NCBI RefSeq assembly: GCF_003583925.1 | Contig: NZ_QYCN01000031.1 | Location: 17,842 to 81,841, forward strand | Direction: 5' to 3' | Length of the DNA stretch: 64,000 bases | From: Hymenobacter rubripertinctus | GTDB taxonomy: Bacteria; Bacteroidota; Bacteroidia; Cytophagales; Hymenobacteraceae | The notes under the pieces: model-generated | What the model was told of the DNA's origin: nothing | What the model saw: only the letters and a program-made list of their open reading frames with translations | Database searches by the model: none | In this document: positions 41,493-50,349 of the stretch, in pieces | How positions within the stretch are numbered: position 1 is the first letter of the stretch | How the letters are laid out: every line of letters starts with the position of its first letter | Program-made: the position numbers and the translations under genes

Positions 41493-42593
41493 TTAAATCG
41501 TGCCCTTGATAGCATCGAAGCCGTAGGCCGTGCTCAGCAGGTCGAGGGCGGCGCTGATGTCGGTGCCGGTGGTGAGGTAGAGGTTGTCGCCGATTTTGGC
41601 CAGCACCTGGGCCTGTACCGCGTCGCTGATTTTCCGGTCGCCCTTGTAGCGCAGGCCCATCACGAAGCCCCGGGCCTCGGAGAGGTAATGGCTCTTGAGG
41701 GCCTGGTCGGCTACCGCGCCTTTGGCCGCGTTCAGCTCGTGGATGGCGGAAGCAGCAACTACCCGCTCCCACTCGGTGCGGAGGGCGGCGGCAGCGGCGG
41801 TTTTGCCGGTCATGTCGTTGTTGGAAATGGCGGCCCGGCCCTTGAGGAAGGCGTCCATCATTGTTTTGTTGGATTTCAGGGCCGGATCTACCTGGTTGCT
41901 GTAGTTGGCCCAGTAGGTGAGGCCGGTGAGGTTGGTCGGGAAATCGGTGGGGGCCCCGAAGTAGCCGAAGGCCTCGTCCCAGTGGTGCTCCATGGCCGTG
42001 CCCTCGCCGGGCGTCACGGTCTTGTTGTCTACGGCGTTGCCAATCTGGTCATCCGTCAGGTAGCTGTCTACGGCCTGGTAGTAGAACACGGCGCCCATCA
42101 GGCCCTTCTGAATCAGCTGGCCCAGCTCCACACCCTTGGCGTTTACCAGGTACTTCTTGGTGCCGTCGGCCGAGGTGAGGCGGCCGGCCGTGCCGTTGGT
42201 GGCGGGCAGGTTGGCGCTCAGGCTGGCCGTGGCTACGTCCTTCAGGTAGCCGTCGTACTCGGCCCGCACGGTGCTCAGCGTCTTGTCGCGCAGTTGCTTG
42301 CCGGCCGTGTTCAGGGCGCTGGCCGCGAAGGGGTTGTTGGTGTTGGCGTACATGTTCTGGAGCTTCTGGGCATCGAGCACGGCGCCGGTGTTGGCCGTCT
42401 TGATGTAGGCATCCAGCTCGCCAAGCATGGCTAGGCGGGTCTGCTGGCCGCTGTAGTTGACGTTGGCGAAGGTGTAGGTCGCGGGCACGTCGTACTTGGG
42501 CGCGGCCACCTCTTTGTCGTCGGAGCAGGCTGTGAAGGTGGCGGAAGTAAGGGCCAGGGCGGCCAGGGTGAGCAAGCGGGCGGTGGAAAGCAT
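41493..42593 (-). CDS. DUF4856 lipoprotein
   Basis: This 366-residue lipoprotein has a lipid-attachment site in TFTACSDD (Cys at about residue 23). The sequence is mostly helical and matches the DUF4856 pattern found at the start of iron-related clusters in Bacteroidota: YTFANVNYSGQQTRLAMLGEL, EHHWDEAFGYFGAPTDFP and KSHYLSEARGFVMGLRY. EHHWDEAFGYFG has two His and two acidic residues that could bind metal, which is inference. Role unknown beyond its association with imelysin and TonB receptors. It is the first gene of the cluster. Its promoter and a palindromic operator are clear just upstream. Confidence 0.85.
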   Translation of the reverse strand: MLSTARLLTLAALALTSATFTACSDDKEVAAPKYDVPATYTFANVNYSGQQTRLAMLGELDAYIKTANTGAVLDAQKLQNMYANTNNPFAASALNTAGKQLRDKTLSTVRAEYDGYLKDVATASLSANLPATNGTAGRLTSADGTKKYLVNAKGVELGQLIQKGLMGAVFYYQAVDSYLTDDQIGNAVDNKTVTPGEGTAMEHHWDEAFGYFGAPTDFPTNLTGLTYWANYSNQVDPALKSNKTMMDAFLKGRAAISNNDMTGKTAAAAALRTEWERVVAASAIHELNAAKGAVADQALKSHYLSEARGFVMGLRYKGDRKISDAVQAQVLAKIGDNLYLTTGTDISAALDLLSTAYGFDAIKGTI

Positions 42594-42635
42594 GGAAATA
42601 GGGAGGGGCTGTTTAGAATCGTTTCAATTATGATG

Positions 42636-42666
42636 CAAAAGTAGAGGCCCAGACGACAACCAGCAA
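42636..42666 (-). promoter_or_regulatory. Strong Bacteroidota promoter of the iron-type cluster
   Basis: On the minus strand TTG (42666-42664) and TACTTTTG (42643-42636) are separated by 20 bases, a textbook TTG-N20-TAnnTTTG promoter. The -7 box ends 42 bases upstream of the ATG at 42593. It is the best promoter in the window. Confidence 0.75.
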
Positions 42667-42699
42667 GCTTATCTTTAATTATTTTAAATAAAGATAAGC
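42667..42699. promoter_or_regulatory. Palindromic operator candidate (Fur-like position)
   Basis: GCTTATCTTTA (42667-42677) and TAAAGATAAGC (42689-42699) form an 11-base perfect inverted repeat around ATTATTTTAAA. The site is directly upstream of the -33 element of the cluster promoter. Its AT-rich palindrome is of the kind bound by Fur-type regulators, but it does not match the classical Fur box, so another metalloregulator is possible. Confidence 0.6.
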
Positions 42700-43055
42700 C
42701 ACCTGCCTTCTCCTCTTCGTGTGCCCGCTGCCGGAGTCAGCCCCGGGAAGCAACACGTTTTCGCGGTAGCTGCCGCACTGGTCTGGGCCAGGTACCGGTG
42801 GGCAACGACTCTTCCTAGGGTAGCGGGACGGATGAGCGGAAGAAGACAACGAATCTGACCGGAGCAGGTACAGAAACGAACGGGTGGAGAGGCGCATCTG
42901 CCGGTCATTGGCTTGCCTGACCGTACGGGAAGCCGTTTTTCAGTGCTTTGTTCGGTTCGGCCCACGGATTAATAGATAAAAAATCGGTATTATTCAAAGA
43001 AAAATTACTCCGCTGTTAGTCATTGGAAATCAGACACCTATTTATTCCTGCTACT
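42700..43055. other. Divergent gene-free region
   Basis: About 350 bases between the iron-type cluster and the kinase contain no gene I support; two overlapping minus-strand frames of 72 and 93 codons are likely shadows. AT-rich sequence just before the kinase (42970-43020) probably holds its promoter, but no exact consensus box was seen. Confidence 0.45.
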
Positions 43056-44939
43056 ATGAGTTTGTCAGAATGTCCTTCCAGTAACCACCTGCTGACTTCG
43101 AAAACGGAAGCAGTTCTTGTGCTGAGTTCGGAGGGGGAAATCAGGCAGGTAAGCCCGGCCCTTACCCGGTTGCTGAGCCAACCCGCCGACACCCTGCTGG
43201 GCCGTTACCTGACCGATGTTCTGCCGCCGGCTGAAGAGGAGCGGGTCCGGCCGCTGGTGGCCCGGGCGGCGGCCGGCGAAGTGGTATGCTATCAGGGGCT
43301 GTTGCCCGGTCCCCCCCAACTCAGCGAGTGCCAGGTAGCGCTGTTGCCTCTGCTAACCGATAACCGCATTGCGGGCGTGTACGCCCTGGTCTGCTCCCGG
43401 GGGGGCGGACTACGCCCGGCTGACCAGGCGCTGCTGGTGCGGGAGCAGCAGTTATCGGTCATCTTCGACAGTATTACGGACATTACGTTTGTGCTCGATG
43501 TGGAGCCGGAAGGCCGGTACCGGTTTACGTTCGCCAACCGGGCCTTTCAGAAAACGACCGGTCTGCGCCTGGAAAAGGTTATCGGCAGTTACGTGCACGA
43601 CATCATTCCGGAGCCTTCCCTGTCGCTGGTGCTGCGGAAGTACGAAAAGGCGGTGCGCACTTGCCAGCCGGTTATCTGGCAGGAAACATCGGACTATCCT
43701 ACCGGGCAGCTGACGGGGGAAGTAACCATAACCCCGGTGCTGGACGAGGCCGGGGAGTGCCGCCAGCTGGTGGGCATCGTGCACGACCTGACCCGGCAGA
43801 AGAAAATAGAGGAAGATTTGCGGTTGAGTAACGAGCGGTTTCAGTACGCCATCAAAGCCACCACCGACGCGCTCTACGACTGGGACGTGGCCGCCGATAC
43901 CCTGTACTGGGGGGAGGGCTACGAAATGCTCTTTGGCTACGGTCCGCAGGAAAATCCGGAGCCTTTCAGTCAGTGGGCCGAGCACGTGCTGCCCGCCGAG
44001 AAGCAGCGGGTGGTGGGCGGCCTGCGCTACATGGCCTACGAAACCACCGACTGGCACTGGCAGGAGGAATACCGCTTCCGCCGCGCCGATGGCAGCTGGG
44101 CCTGGGTGTATGACCGGGGCTACATCCTGCGCGACGAGCACGGCCGGCCGGTGCGCATGATTGGGGCCATGCAGGATATTTCGGAGCGTCGGGAGGCCCA
44201 GGAGCGCCAGCGCCTGATGAGCGAACGGCTGTTCCGTCAGAACTCGGACCTGCAACAGTTTACCTACATCGTGTCGCACAACCTGCGGGCCCCGCTGGCC
44301 AATGCCCTGGGCTTCGCCGATCTGCTGGCCCGGGTAGCGCCTGGCTCCGACGTATTCACCACGTCCTTACAGAATCTGCACACCAGCCTACGGCAGCTCG
44401 ATGGGGTGCTCACCGATGTAAACACGGTTTTATCGGTGCGCGACCAGCAGGGGGGCTACCGGGCCGAGCCCGTGGCCCTGGCCGCCGTGTGCGGGCAAGC
44501 CTTGCAGGGCGTGTTGCCGCTGCTGAAGGCCTGCGGCGGAGAGTTGCGCTACGAGATTCCGGAAGATTTGCGCCTGCCCGGCAAGCGGGCGTATTTCCAC
44601 AGTATCTTTCACAACCTGGTTTCCAATGCCATCAAGTACCGCTCCGATGAGCGTCCCTTGCTGATCGAAGTTGAGGCAACAACTGATGCGGACGGGGCTA
44701 CCACCATCCGGGTGCGCGACAATGGCCGCGGCTTCGACCTGGCGGCGGCCGGCGACGCCGTGTTTCAGCTCTACCAGCGCTTCCATTCCGACAAAAAGGG
44801 CCGCGGAATCGGGTTGTTTCTGGTGAAGACCCACGTCGAGTCAATGGGGGGGCGCGTCAGCGTCGAAAGCCGGGAAGGAGCGGGCACCCAATTCATGCTG
44901 TACTTTAGCTCTCATGGGCATGAAAACGTACCTGATTGA
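43056..44939 (+). CDS. Cytosolic multi-PAS hybrid-type sensor histidine kinase
   Basis: This 627-residue kinase has no membrane helix. It starts with a PAS-like region (residues 15-115), a second PAS domain around 135-265 (FDSITDITFVLD to QLVGIVHDLTR), a third PAS with its PAC (270-390, ending in MIGAMQDISERR), then the H-box FTYIVSHNLRAPLANA near residue 410 and an ATPase domain with NLVSNAIKYRSDE (N-box), VRDNGRGFDL (G1) and GIGLFLVKTHVESMGG (G2). All essential kinase residues are visible. The TGA stop overlaps the next gene by 26 bases, so the receiver protein is co-translated. The start was chosen at ATG 43056; TTG 43023 is possible. PAS domains suggest sensing of a small cytosolic cue. 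Confidence 0.92.
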   Translation: MSLSECPSSNHLLTSKTEAVLVLSSEGEIRQVSPALTRLLSQPADTLLGRYLTDVLPPAEEERVRPLVARAAAGEVVCYQGLLPGPPQLSECQVALLPLLTDNRIAGVYALVCSRGGGLRPADQALLVREQQLSVIFDSITDITFVLDVEPEGRYRFTFANRAFQKTTGLRLEKVIGSYVHDIIPEPSLSLVLRKYEKAVRTCQPVIWQETSDYPTGQLTGEVTITPVLDEAGECRQLVGIVHDLTRQKKIEEDLRLSNERFQYAIKATTDALYDWDVAADTLYWGEGYEMLFGYGPQENPEPFSQWAEHVLPAEKQRVVGGLRYMAYETTDWHWQEEYRFRRADGSWAWVYDRGYILRDEHGRPVRMIGAMQDISERREAQERQRLMSERLFRQNSDLQQFTYIVSHNLRAPLANALGFADLLARVAPGSDVFTTSLQNLHTSLRQLDGVLTDVNTVLSVRDQQGGYRAEPVALAAVCGQALQGVLPLLKACGGELRYEIPEDLRLPGKRAYFHSIFHNLVSNAIKYRSDERPLLIEVEATTDADGATTIRVRDNGRGFDLAAAGDAVFQLYQRFHSDKKGRGIGLFLVKTHVESMGGRVSVESREGAGTQFMLYFSSHGHENVPD

Positions 44940-45333
44940 TGACGACCAGCTCGCCGTTTACCTCACCGAGCAGCTGCTGCGAGCGGAAGACTTTTCCAAT
45001 TCCATTCACACGTTCGGGTCGGCGCGCGAAGCGCTCAACACTCTGTTGGGCGAAGGGCAAGAAGCAGCCCCGCAGGTCGTTTTCCTCGATCTGAATATGC
45101 CTCTGATGAACGGCTGGCAGTTTTTGGACGCCCTGCACCCCTACAAGGCGCACTTGCTGGGCCGGTGCTTCATCTACATCCTTACGTCCTCGCTGGCCCT
45201 GGCGGATCTGGAAAAATCCCGCCAGTATGATCTGGTGGCCGGCCTGATTCACAAGCCCATCGACAGCGGGGAAATCCGGGCCATTCAGTCGCGGCTGCTT
45301 CCCGGCCCGGGTCCTGCCGCGTTGTGGGCGTAG
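44914..45333 (+). CDS. Single-domain response regulator
   Basis: This 139-residue protein is a stand-alone receiver with no output domain. The acidic pocket is LIDDDQ near residues 7-12, the phospho-acceptor Asp lies in VVFLDLNMP near residue 59, the Ser/Thr switch in ILTSS near 90 and the Lys in LIHKPID near 112. It starts at ATG 44914 (or 44920) inside the end of the kinase gene, so the two are co-transcribed and translationally coupled. CheY-like singletons act by protein binding or as phosphorelay partners; the target is not visible here. The class matches the small receivers that often follow hybrid PAS kinases in Bacteroidota. Confidence 0.9.
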   Translation: MGMKTYLIDDDQLAVYLTEQLLRAEDFSNSIHTFGSAREALNTLLGEGQEAAPQVVFLDLNMPLMNGWQFLDALHPYKAHLLGRCFIYILTSSLALADLEKSRQYDLVAGLIHKPIDSGEIRAIQSRLLPGPGPAALWA

Positions 45334-45339
45334 CGCGCT

Positions 45340-47295
45340 TCAGGGCTGGGCTGGGGCAGGGAGAGGGTAGAGGCGGTTTTCGGCCAGCCCGTTTACGTAC
45401 CACTGCACGCAGGCCCTGAGCTCGTTGCCGTACTGGCGCAGCCTGGCCGGATCGGGGTGGGGCAGGGGTGCGGTGGGCAGCTGGTGGTTGCGGTAGGGGT
45501 AGAGGCGCACCTGATTATCGGCCGTGAGCTCGGTTACGAAATCGGTGTGCACCAGCCAGTAGCTGCCGCCGCTCAGCAGCAAGGCCCGGCCATCGGTGCC
45601 GGCATCAAATACCGAGTACCCAAACGGCAGCAGCTGGCCTTCGGCCGGCAGGCCCAGTAAGTCGAGTACGGTGGCCGGAATATCGGCTTGCTGGGTGATA
45701 TGGGGCCGGCGCAGGGCGGGCAGGGGCTGGCCGGGGGCAAACAGCAGCAGCGGCGTTTTGTACTCGCCCAGCAGGTTCTGGTAATCGGCCGCGTCGGATT
45801 GCGACGTATGATCGGCCAGCAGCACGAACAGGGTGTTGCGGTACCAGGGCTGCTGGCGGGCCGCCGCGAAAAACCGACGTAATGCCAGGTCGGCGTAGGC
45901 AATGGTGGGATGAATGGGCAGCGTGCCGGCCGGCAGCCGGCCCTGGTAGCCGGCCGGCAGCCCGAACGGCTCGTGGGCGCTGAGCGTGAACAGGGTGCTG
46001 AAGAACGGCTGGCGCTGCCGGCTCAGCTGGCGGCTGAAGTATTGCAGGTAGGGTTCATCAAAGATGCCCCAATGGCCGTCAAAATCAGGGCTCTGCGCCG
46101 CACCAGGATACTCATCAAGCCCGAAGTACTGCTGCATACCAGCCATGCCCCCGAAGGTGTTAAAGCCCATCGTGCCGTTCTGCGCCCCGTGAAACAGACT
46201 GGTCTGGTAGCCGTGGCGGGCCAGCAGACTGCCTAGCCCGTGCAGCTCATCGGTCTGGAAATTGGAGGTGATGAAGGCCCCTTCCATCAGGGAGGGCAAC
46301 CCGGCCAGCACCGCCGGCAGGGCCTCAATGGAACGGCGGCCGTTGGCGTAATGGTCGGGTAGCAGCCGGCCGCCGTGGGTGGCCAGCGAATCGAAGAACG
46401 GCGTGTAGCTGGGGCGGCCCGGGTTTTCCACGCCATTGTATTCAGAGCCGAAGCTTTCCAGAATCAGGACCACTACGTTGCGCCCCGGCAGCGGGGCCGC
46501 TGGCCGCCGGGGCAGCGGGCGGGCCGCCAGAGCCTGTTGCAGGGCCTCGGGCGAATCGAAATAAGCTTTCAGCTCGGGCGTTTCGTAGCCCAGGCTTTTG
46601 AGGAAAGTGAACGTGCTGTTGAGGGCCAGGTGGCCCAGCAGGGCGGGTTGCTGCACGAAGGCCGCTCCGGTGCGCAGCGGTTTCAGCTGCACCCCGCCCC
46701 GGATGCCCAGCACCGTTAGCGCAGCTACCGCAATAAGCTGCAAACTGTAAGCCCCCAGCTTTCGGCCCCCAGCTTGCCGCTCTTCTGCTTCAGCATGCGG
46801 CCCGGAGTTTGAAGCTGCTGGCTCCCGTTGCGGGGGCATGGGGTAGAAGGAGTACAGGGCCACCAGTAGTATGGCAAACGGCAGCAGCAGCCACCAGTAG
46901 CTCAGCACCAACTGCCCCGCCTGCCGCTGTACATCGGCCCCAATGGTGGTCAGCTCATTGCTGGTGCGGCGGCCGATAAAGCGGAAATACTCCCAGTCGA
47001 TGAGGTTAAGCGCCACCCCGAAGCCGTTGAGCAGCAGATATACGGCCCGCACCAGCCGCTGCCACCTGCGGCCCCGGGATGGCACCAGGCTCAGCCCCAG
47101 CCACGGCAGGTTCAGCAGCAGCAACGCGGCTATATCGAACCGGAAGCCGTGCCAGAACGCCAGCCCCAGCTGCCCCGCCGACGCTTCCCGGAACGGGGCC
47201 TGGTTCAGTCCCCAAAAACCCACCCGCAGCAGCAGATAAGCCCCCAGTAGCAGGGCAAAACGACGAACCAGCAGGCGTAAGAACTCGGAGGGCAT
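45340..47295 (-). CDS. LTA-synthase-like sulfatase-fold transferase
   Basis: This 651-residue inner-membrane enzyme has five N-terminal helices (to about residue 190) and a periplasmic sulfatase-fold domain. VVLILESFGSEYNGVENP (residues about 275-292) carries the metal-binding Glu and nucleophile region, NYANGRRSIEALPAVLAGLPSL follows the catalytic Thr region, and ADHTSQSD holds the later metal Asp/His. The overall form is that of LtaS-like phosphoglycerol or phosphoethanolamine transferases. These proteins in Bacteroidota may modify glycolipids or glycans rather than make lipoteichoic acid, so the exact substrate is unknown. The start is ATG 47295 (MPSEFL). It is monocistronic and ends 6 bases after the response-regulator stop on the other strand. 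Confidence 0.85.
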   Translation of the reverse strand: MPSEFLRLLVRRFALLLGAYLLLRVGFWGLNQAPFREASAGQLGLAFWHGFRFDIAALLLLNLPWLGLSLVPSRGRRWQRLVRAVYLLLNGFGVALNLIDWEYFRFIGRRTSNELTTIGADVQRQAGQLVLSYWWLLLPFAILLVALYSFYPMPPQREPAASNSGPHAEAEERQAGGRKLGAYSLQLIAVAALTVLGIRGGVQLKPLRTGAAFVQQPALLGHLALNSTFTFLKSLGYETPELKAYFDSPEALQQALAARPLPRRPAAPLPGRNVVVLILESFGSEYNGVENPGRPSYTPFFDSLATHGGRLLPDHYANGRRSIEALPAVLAGLPSLMEGAFITSNFQTDELHGLGSLLARHGYQTSLFHGAQNGTMGFNTFGGMAGMQQYFGLDEYPGAAQSPDFDGHWGIFDEPYLQYFSRQLSRQRQPFFSTLFTLSAHEPFGLPAGYQGRLPAGTLPIHPTIAYADLALRRFFAAARQQPWYRNTLFVLLADHTSQSDAADYQNLLGEYKTPLLLFAPGQPLPALRRPHITQQADIPATVLDLLGLPAEGQLLPFGYSVFDAGTDGRALLLSGGSYWLVHTDFVTELTADNQVRLYPYRNHQLPTAPLPHPDPARLRQYGNELRACVQWYVNGLAENRLYPLPAPAQP

Positions 47296-47436
47296 AAGCA
47301 GTCGGGCGAAGTACTGCTTCGCCCCGAAGTGGGGACAGCAAAGAGGGGAAACTGCCGGAAACGTTGCCTCCGGTCCGGCTGGCTGCGCGCGTCCTTTCAA
47401 CCAGCGAGCCCCAGACAAACGCAGCAGCGCTTTTGC

Positions 47437-48036
47437 CTACAGTGGATCGAACTGAACCGGCTGACCATCGGGCAGGTGTTTGATCTGCTCGTGGAAACGG
47501 GCCAGCCACGCCAGCCGCTCGGTAACGGCAACGGCCTTGGCGGCCGCTTTAGAGTGGTCCTTCAAGGCAATGCACAGCGGTGGGTAGAGGCTCAGCAGCT
47601 GGCCCGCCCGCAGTACGCCCCCCGCCTGCTGGAAGGCCCGCAACGGCTCCATGCCCAGGGCCTCAAGTGGAAACTTTCCGGCCCCGAACAGGAAGTGCTT
47701 GAAATCAACGTCGAGGTCGGCCAGCTCGCCAGTTTCGGTGTCGAGGAAAAGCACTGCATCGCCGCGCAGCAGAAACTGGTTGCCGGCGCAGTCCTGGGCA
47801 AACGGGATGTCGGACTTTTTCAGCTCCGTGTAGGTGCGCCACAACGCCCGCTCGCCCTGCCAGACGCCAGCCAGGGAGTGCCAGCCCGGCGCGGCCACGC
47901 AGCCCCGGATGTGCAGGCCGCCGAAGTAGGCCACCACCCCGTTCTGCTCCCGCAGAAATGCCTGGAGGTAAACCGGCAACCGGGCCAGCGTCACGAGGTC
48001 GGTCAGCTCGCCGCCGGTATAGATAATTCCTTTCAT
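47437..48036 (-). CDS. SMI1/KNR4 (SUKH)-family protein
   Basis: This 199-residue cytosolic protein has the SUKH pattern: FLREQNGVVAYFGGLHIRG, WRTYTELKKSDIPFAQDCAGNQFLLRGDAVLFLDTETGEL and the later hydrophobic strand near PLEALGMEPLRAF. In bacterial polymorphic toxin systems these proteins act as immunity factors against nuclease or deaminase toxins, although many members are housekeeping. No toxin gene, secretion gene or Rhs repeat is beside it, so a toxin partner cannot be assigned. The gene is alone on its strand. Confidence 0.82.
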   Translation of the reverse strand: MKGIIYTGGELTDLVTLARLPVYLQAFLREQNGVVAYFGGLHIRGCVAAPGWHSLAGVWQGERALWRTYTELKKSDIPFAQDCAGNQFLLRGDAVLFLDTETGELADLDVDFKHFLFGAGKFPLEALGMEPLRAFQQAGGVLRAGQLLSLYPPLCIALKDHSKAAAKAVAVTERLAWLARFHEQIKHLPDGQPVQFDPL

Positions 48037-48162
48037 GTGCGGTCAATTACAAACCCTGTATTTGCTAAGGCAGAAGCCCTAAACAATGCAGGGTTTTTGT
48101 TCAACCCTCCCGCTGACTAGCCCAGCGCTTCAGCCCTGGGCTATGGGGGCAGGCTTACAGAA

Positions 48163-48193
48163 AAGCCTTTCCCGCACGGGGCGGGAAAGGCTT
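48163..48193 (-). terminator. Rho-independent terminator of alanine dehydrogenase
   Basis: On the minus strand AAGCCTTTCCCGC pairs with GCGGGAAAGGCTT around CCCGT and is followed by a T-rich tail (TTTTCTG). It lies 22 bases beyond the ald stop. A second small hairpin at 48120-48140 (GCCCAGCG...CCTGGGC) lies beyond it. Confidence 0.8.
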
Positions 48194-48214
48194 CGCTAAG
48201 AGAAAAAAGGTAGC

Positions 48215-49369
48215 TTATACCGTCATGAAGGTGCTTTCCTCGAACATGGTGTTCTCGTTGAGCACTTGGTTTACATCGGTCAGCTCCAGGCCCCAGGCAT
48301 CGGCTACGCCTTTGTACACCACCTTGCCGTTCACCACGTTCAGGCCGAGGCGCAGGTCCTCGTTGAGCAGGCAGGCCACGCGCCAGCCCTGGCTGGCCAG
48401 CTTGAGGGCGTAGGGCAGCGTGGCGTTGGTGAGGGCCAGAGTGGAGGTATACGGCACGGCACCCGGCATATTGGCCACGCAGTAGTGCACGATGTCGTCG
48501 ATGATGTAGGTCGGGTCTTCGTGGGTGGTGGGCTTGCAGGTTTCAATGCAACCGCCCTGGTCCACGGCCACATCCACGAGCACGGTGCCCGGCTTCATGG
48601 TCTTAAGCATGTCGCGGGTGATGAGGTGGGGCGCCTTAGCCCCCGGAATCAGTACCGCCCCGATGATGAGGTCGGCCGTTTTCACGGCGGCCCGGATGTT
48701 GTACTCGTTGGAGTACTGGGTCGTCACGTTCTTGGGCATAAAGTCGTCCAACTCACGCAGCCGGTTCAGGTTGATGTCCATCACGGTGACCTGCGCGCCG
48801 AGGCCGGCGGCAATTTTGGCGGCCTGCGTGCCCACGATGCCGGCGCCCAGCACCAGCACTTCGGCCGGCTTCACGCCGGGTACGCCGCCGAGCAGAATGC
48901 CCCGGCCCTTGAGCGGCTTCTCCAGGTACTTGGCCCCTTCCTGGGGAGCCATGCGGCCGGCTACTTCGCTCATCGGAATGAGCAGGGGCAGGGCGCGGTT
49001 GGAGAGCTCCACCGTTTCGTAGGCCAGGCACACGGCCTTGCGCTCGATCATGGCGTGGGTCAGCTCCTCGCCGGAGGCAAAGTGAAAATAGGTGAACAGC
49101 AGCTGGTTTTCCTTGATGAGCGGGTACTCCTGGGCAATGGGCTCCTTCACCTTCACAATCATCTCGGCCTTCTCGTACACCTCCTCGATGGTGGCCAGAA
49201 TGGTGGCCCCGGCCTGCTCGTACTCTGCGTCGGCAAAACCGCTGCCTTCGCCGGCCGTGGCCTGCACGTACACCTCGTGGCCGTACTTCACGAACTCAGA
49301 CACGCCGGCGGGCGTCAGGCCCACCCGGTTTTCGTTGTTTTTAATTTCTTTCGGAACGCCGATCAGCAT
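48215..49369 (-). CDS. ald: Alanine dehydrogenase
   Basis: This 384-residue enzyme catalyses reversible NAD-dependent deamination of L-alanine to pyruvate and ammonia. N-terminal MLIGVPKEIKNNENRVGLTP is the family start, followed by the catalytic Lys and His in KVKEPIAQEYPLIKENQLLFTYFHFAS. The Rossmann NAD site is LVLGAGIVGTQAAKIAAGLGA (residues about 171-191), and TLALTNATLPYALKLASQGW lies near the C-terminus. The protein is about 13 residues longer than typical family members because of a longer C-terminal tail. A TATCTTTG box is 60 bases upstream, and a terminator follows. It is monocistronic. The function could be nitrogen assimilation or alanine catabolism. Confidence 0.92.
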   Translation of the reverse strand: MLIGVPKEIKNNENRVGLTPAGVSEFVKYGHEVYVQATAGEGSGFADAEYEQAGATILATIEEVYEKAEMIVKVKEPIAQEYPLIKENQLLFTYFHFASGEELTHAMIERKAVCLAYETVELSNRALPLLIPMSEVAGRMAPQEGAKYLEKPLKGRGILLGGVPGVKPAEVLVLGAGIVGTQAAKIAAGLGAQVTVMDINLNRLRELDDFMPKNVTTQYSNEYNIRAAVKTADLIIGAVLIPGAKAPHLITRDMLKTMKPGTVLVDVAVDQGGCIETCKPTTHEDPTYIIDDIVHYCVANMPGAVPYTSTLALTNATLPYALKLASQGWRVACLLNEDLRLGLNVVNGKVVYKGVADAWGLELTDVNQVLNENTMFEESTFMTV

Positions 49370-49428
49370 GACTCGCAGCTAAAAGTGAAGGTGGGTGGAA
49401 ATGGGTGGTTTTGCTCGTAAAAGCGCCG

Positions 49429-49436
49429 CAAAGATA
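49429..49436 (-). promoter_or_regulatory. Candidate -7 box of ald
   Basis: The minus-strand reading is TATCTTTG, an exact TAnnTTTG match, 60 bases before the ATG at 49369. No -33 TTG at the proper spacing was found. Confidence 0.45.
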
Positions 49437-49486
49437 CGGGGGAAACCGCAGAGGAAAGACATGTTGTAAGTCAAAGCGAAAAAGTA

Positions 49487-49552
49487 AAAGCCGAAGCCGT
49501 TCAACTAGGCCAATAAGGCAGGTTGAACGGCTTCGGCTTTTTGCTTTTTTCG
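49487..49552. terminator. Bidirectional terminator between ald and the DUF1573 gene
   Basis: AAAGCCGAAGCCGTTCAAC (49487-49505) pairs perfectly with its complement at 49522-49540, with T-rich tails on both strands (TTTTTGCTTTTTT on plus). It lies beyond the DUF1573 stop. Confidence 0.85.
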
Positions 49553-49575
49553 TTTCGAAAGATGCTGTTGATAGG

Positions 49576-50349
49576 CTACTTAAACGGAACCGAAGTGGTG
49601 CTTTCCTTCACCATGCTGCCCGCGTTCAGGTCCTTGAGCACGAAGGCCGAGAGCGTGAGCTGGGCGTCGCCGCTGAGGTCGTTGCTGGTGATGGTAACGG
49701 CCTCCTGCTGCATGCCCAGCTTGCGCTGGCTGTACACGAGCTCTACCGTAGCGCTCTGGCCAGGCCTGATGGGCGAGGGCACATTCTTATAGCCCACGCA
49801 GTAGCAAGGGGAGCTAATGGCCCCCAGCACAAGGTCCTGCTTGCCGGTATTCGTGATTTTAAACCGGGCCGTCAGGCTCTGGCCGGCTTCCATCTTACCA
49901 AAATCGTGGGTGGCGCGGTCCAGCGTCAGGCGTGGCGACTGGGCCAGCTGGGCGGGCGTGAGCTTGGACTTCATCTGCTCCTTGTTGAGCACGTTGCCCT
50001 TGATGGTGAGCACCGCGCTGGCTGTGGCGGCGTTGCTGGTAACAGTAACGGTTTTGTTGAAGATGCCGGGTCGGCCGGCGCTGCTGTACACGGCCTTCAC
50101 GATGCCGCTCTTGCCGGGCAGAATCGGGGTTTTGGTCCAGTCGGGCGTGGTGCAGCCGCAGCTGGCCTGCACGTCGGCAATCATCACGGGCTGGTTGCCG
50201 GTGTTCTTGAACCGGAACTCGTGGGTGGCCATCGTGCCCTCGGGCACCTGGCCGAAATCGTGCAGCTCTTTTTCGAACGTGAGCACGCCCTGGGCCTGGG
50301 CGGCCGAAGCACCGAGCAGCGTGAGCAGGAAGAAGAAAAGATGTTTCAT
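49576..50349 (-). CDS. Exported protein with two DUF1573 domains
   Basis: This 257-residue protein has a signal peptide (ASAAQAQ end) and two DUF1573 domains. The first shows FEKELHDFGQVPEGTMATHEFRFKN and ASCGCTTPDW (a CGC cysteine motif), the second LDRATHDFGKMEAGQSLTARFKITN and CYCVGYKNVP. The domain is immunoglobulin-like, and its Cys pairs may bind metal or form disulphides; the role in Bacteroidota is unknown. Length and two-domain order are normal for the group. A TATCTTTG box is about 195 bases upstream and a terminator follows the gene. It is monocistronic. Confidence 0.85.
   Translation of the reverse strand: MKHLFFFLLTLLGASAAQAQGVLTFEKELHDFGQVPEGTMATHEFRFKNTGNQPVMIADVQASCGCTTPDWTKTPILPGKSGIVKAVYSSAGRPGIFNKTVTVTSNAATASAVLTIKGNVLNKEQMKSKLTPAQLAQSPRLTLDRATHDFGKMEAGQSLTARFKITNTGKQDLVLGAISSPCYCVGYKNVPSPIRPGQSATVELVYSQRKLGMQQEAVTITSNDLSGDAQLTLSAFVLKDLNAGSMVKESTTSVPFK

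Noticed and set aside
42679..42965. Two minus-strand frames of 72 and 93 codons upstream of the iron-type cluster
   Set aside because: They overlap in different frames and one runs over the operator palindrome. No motif or signal is visible.
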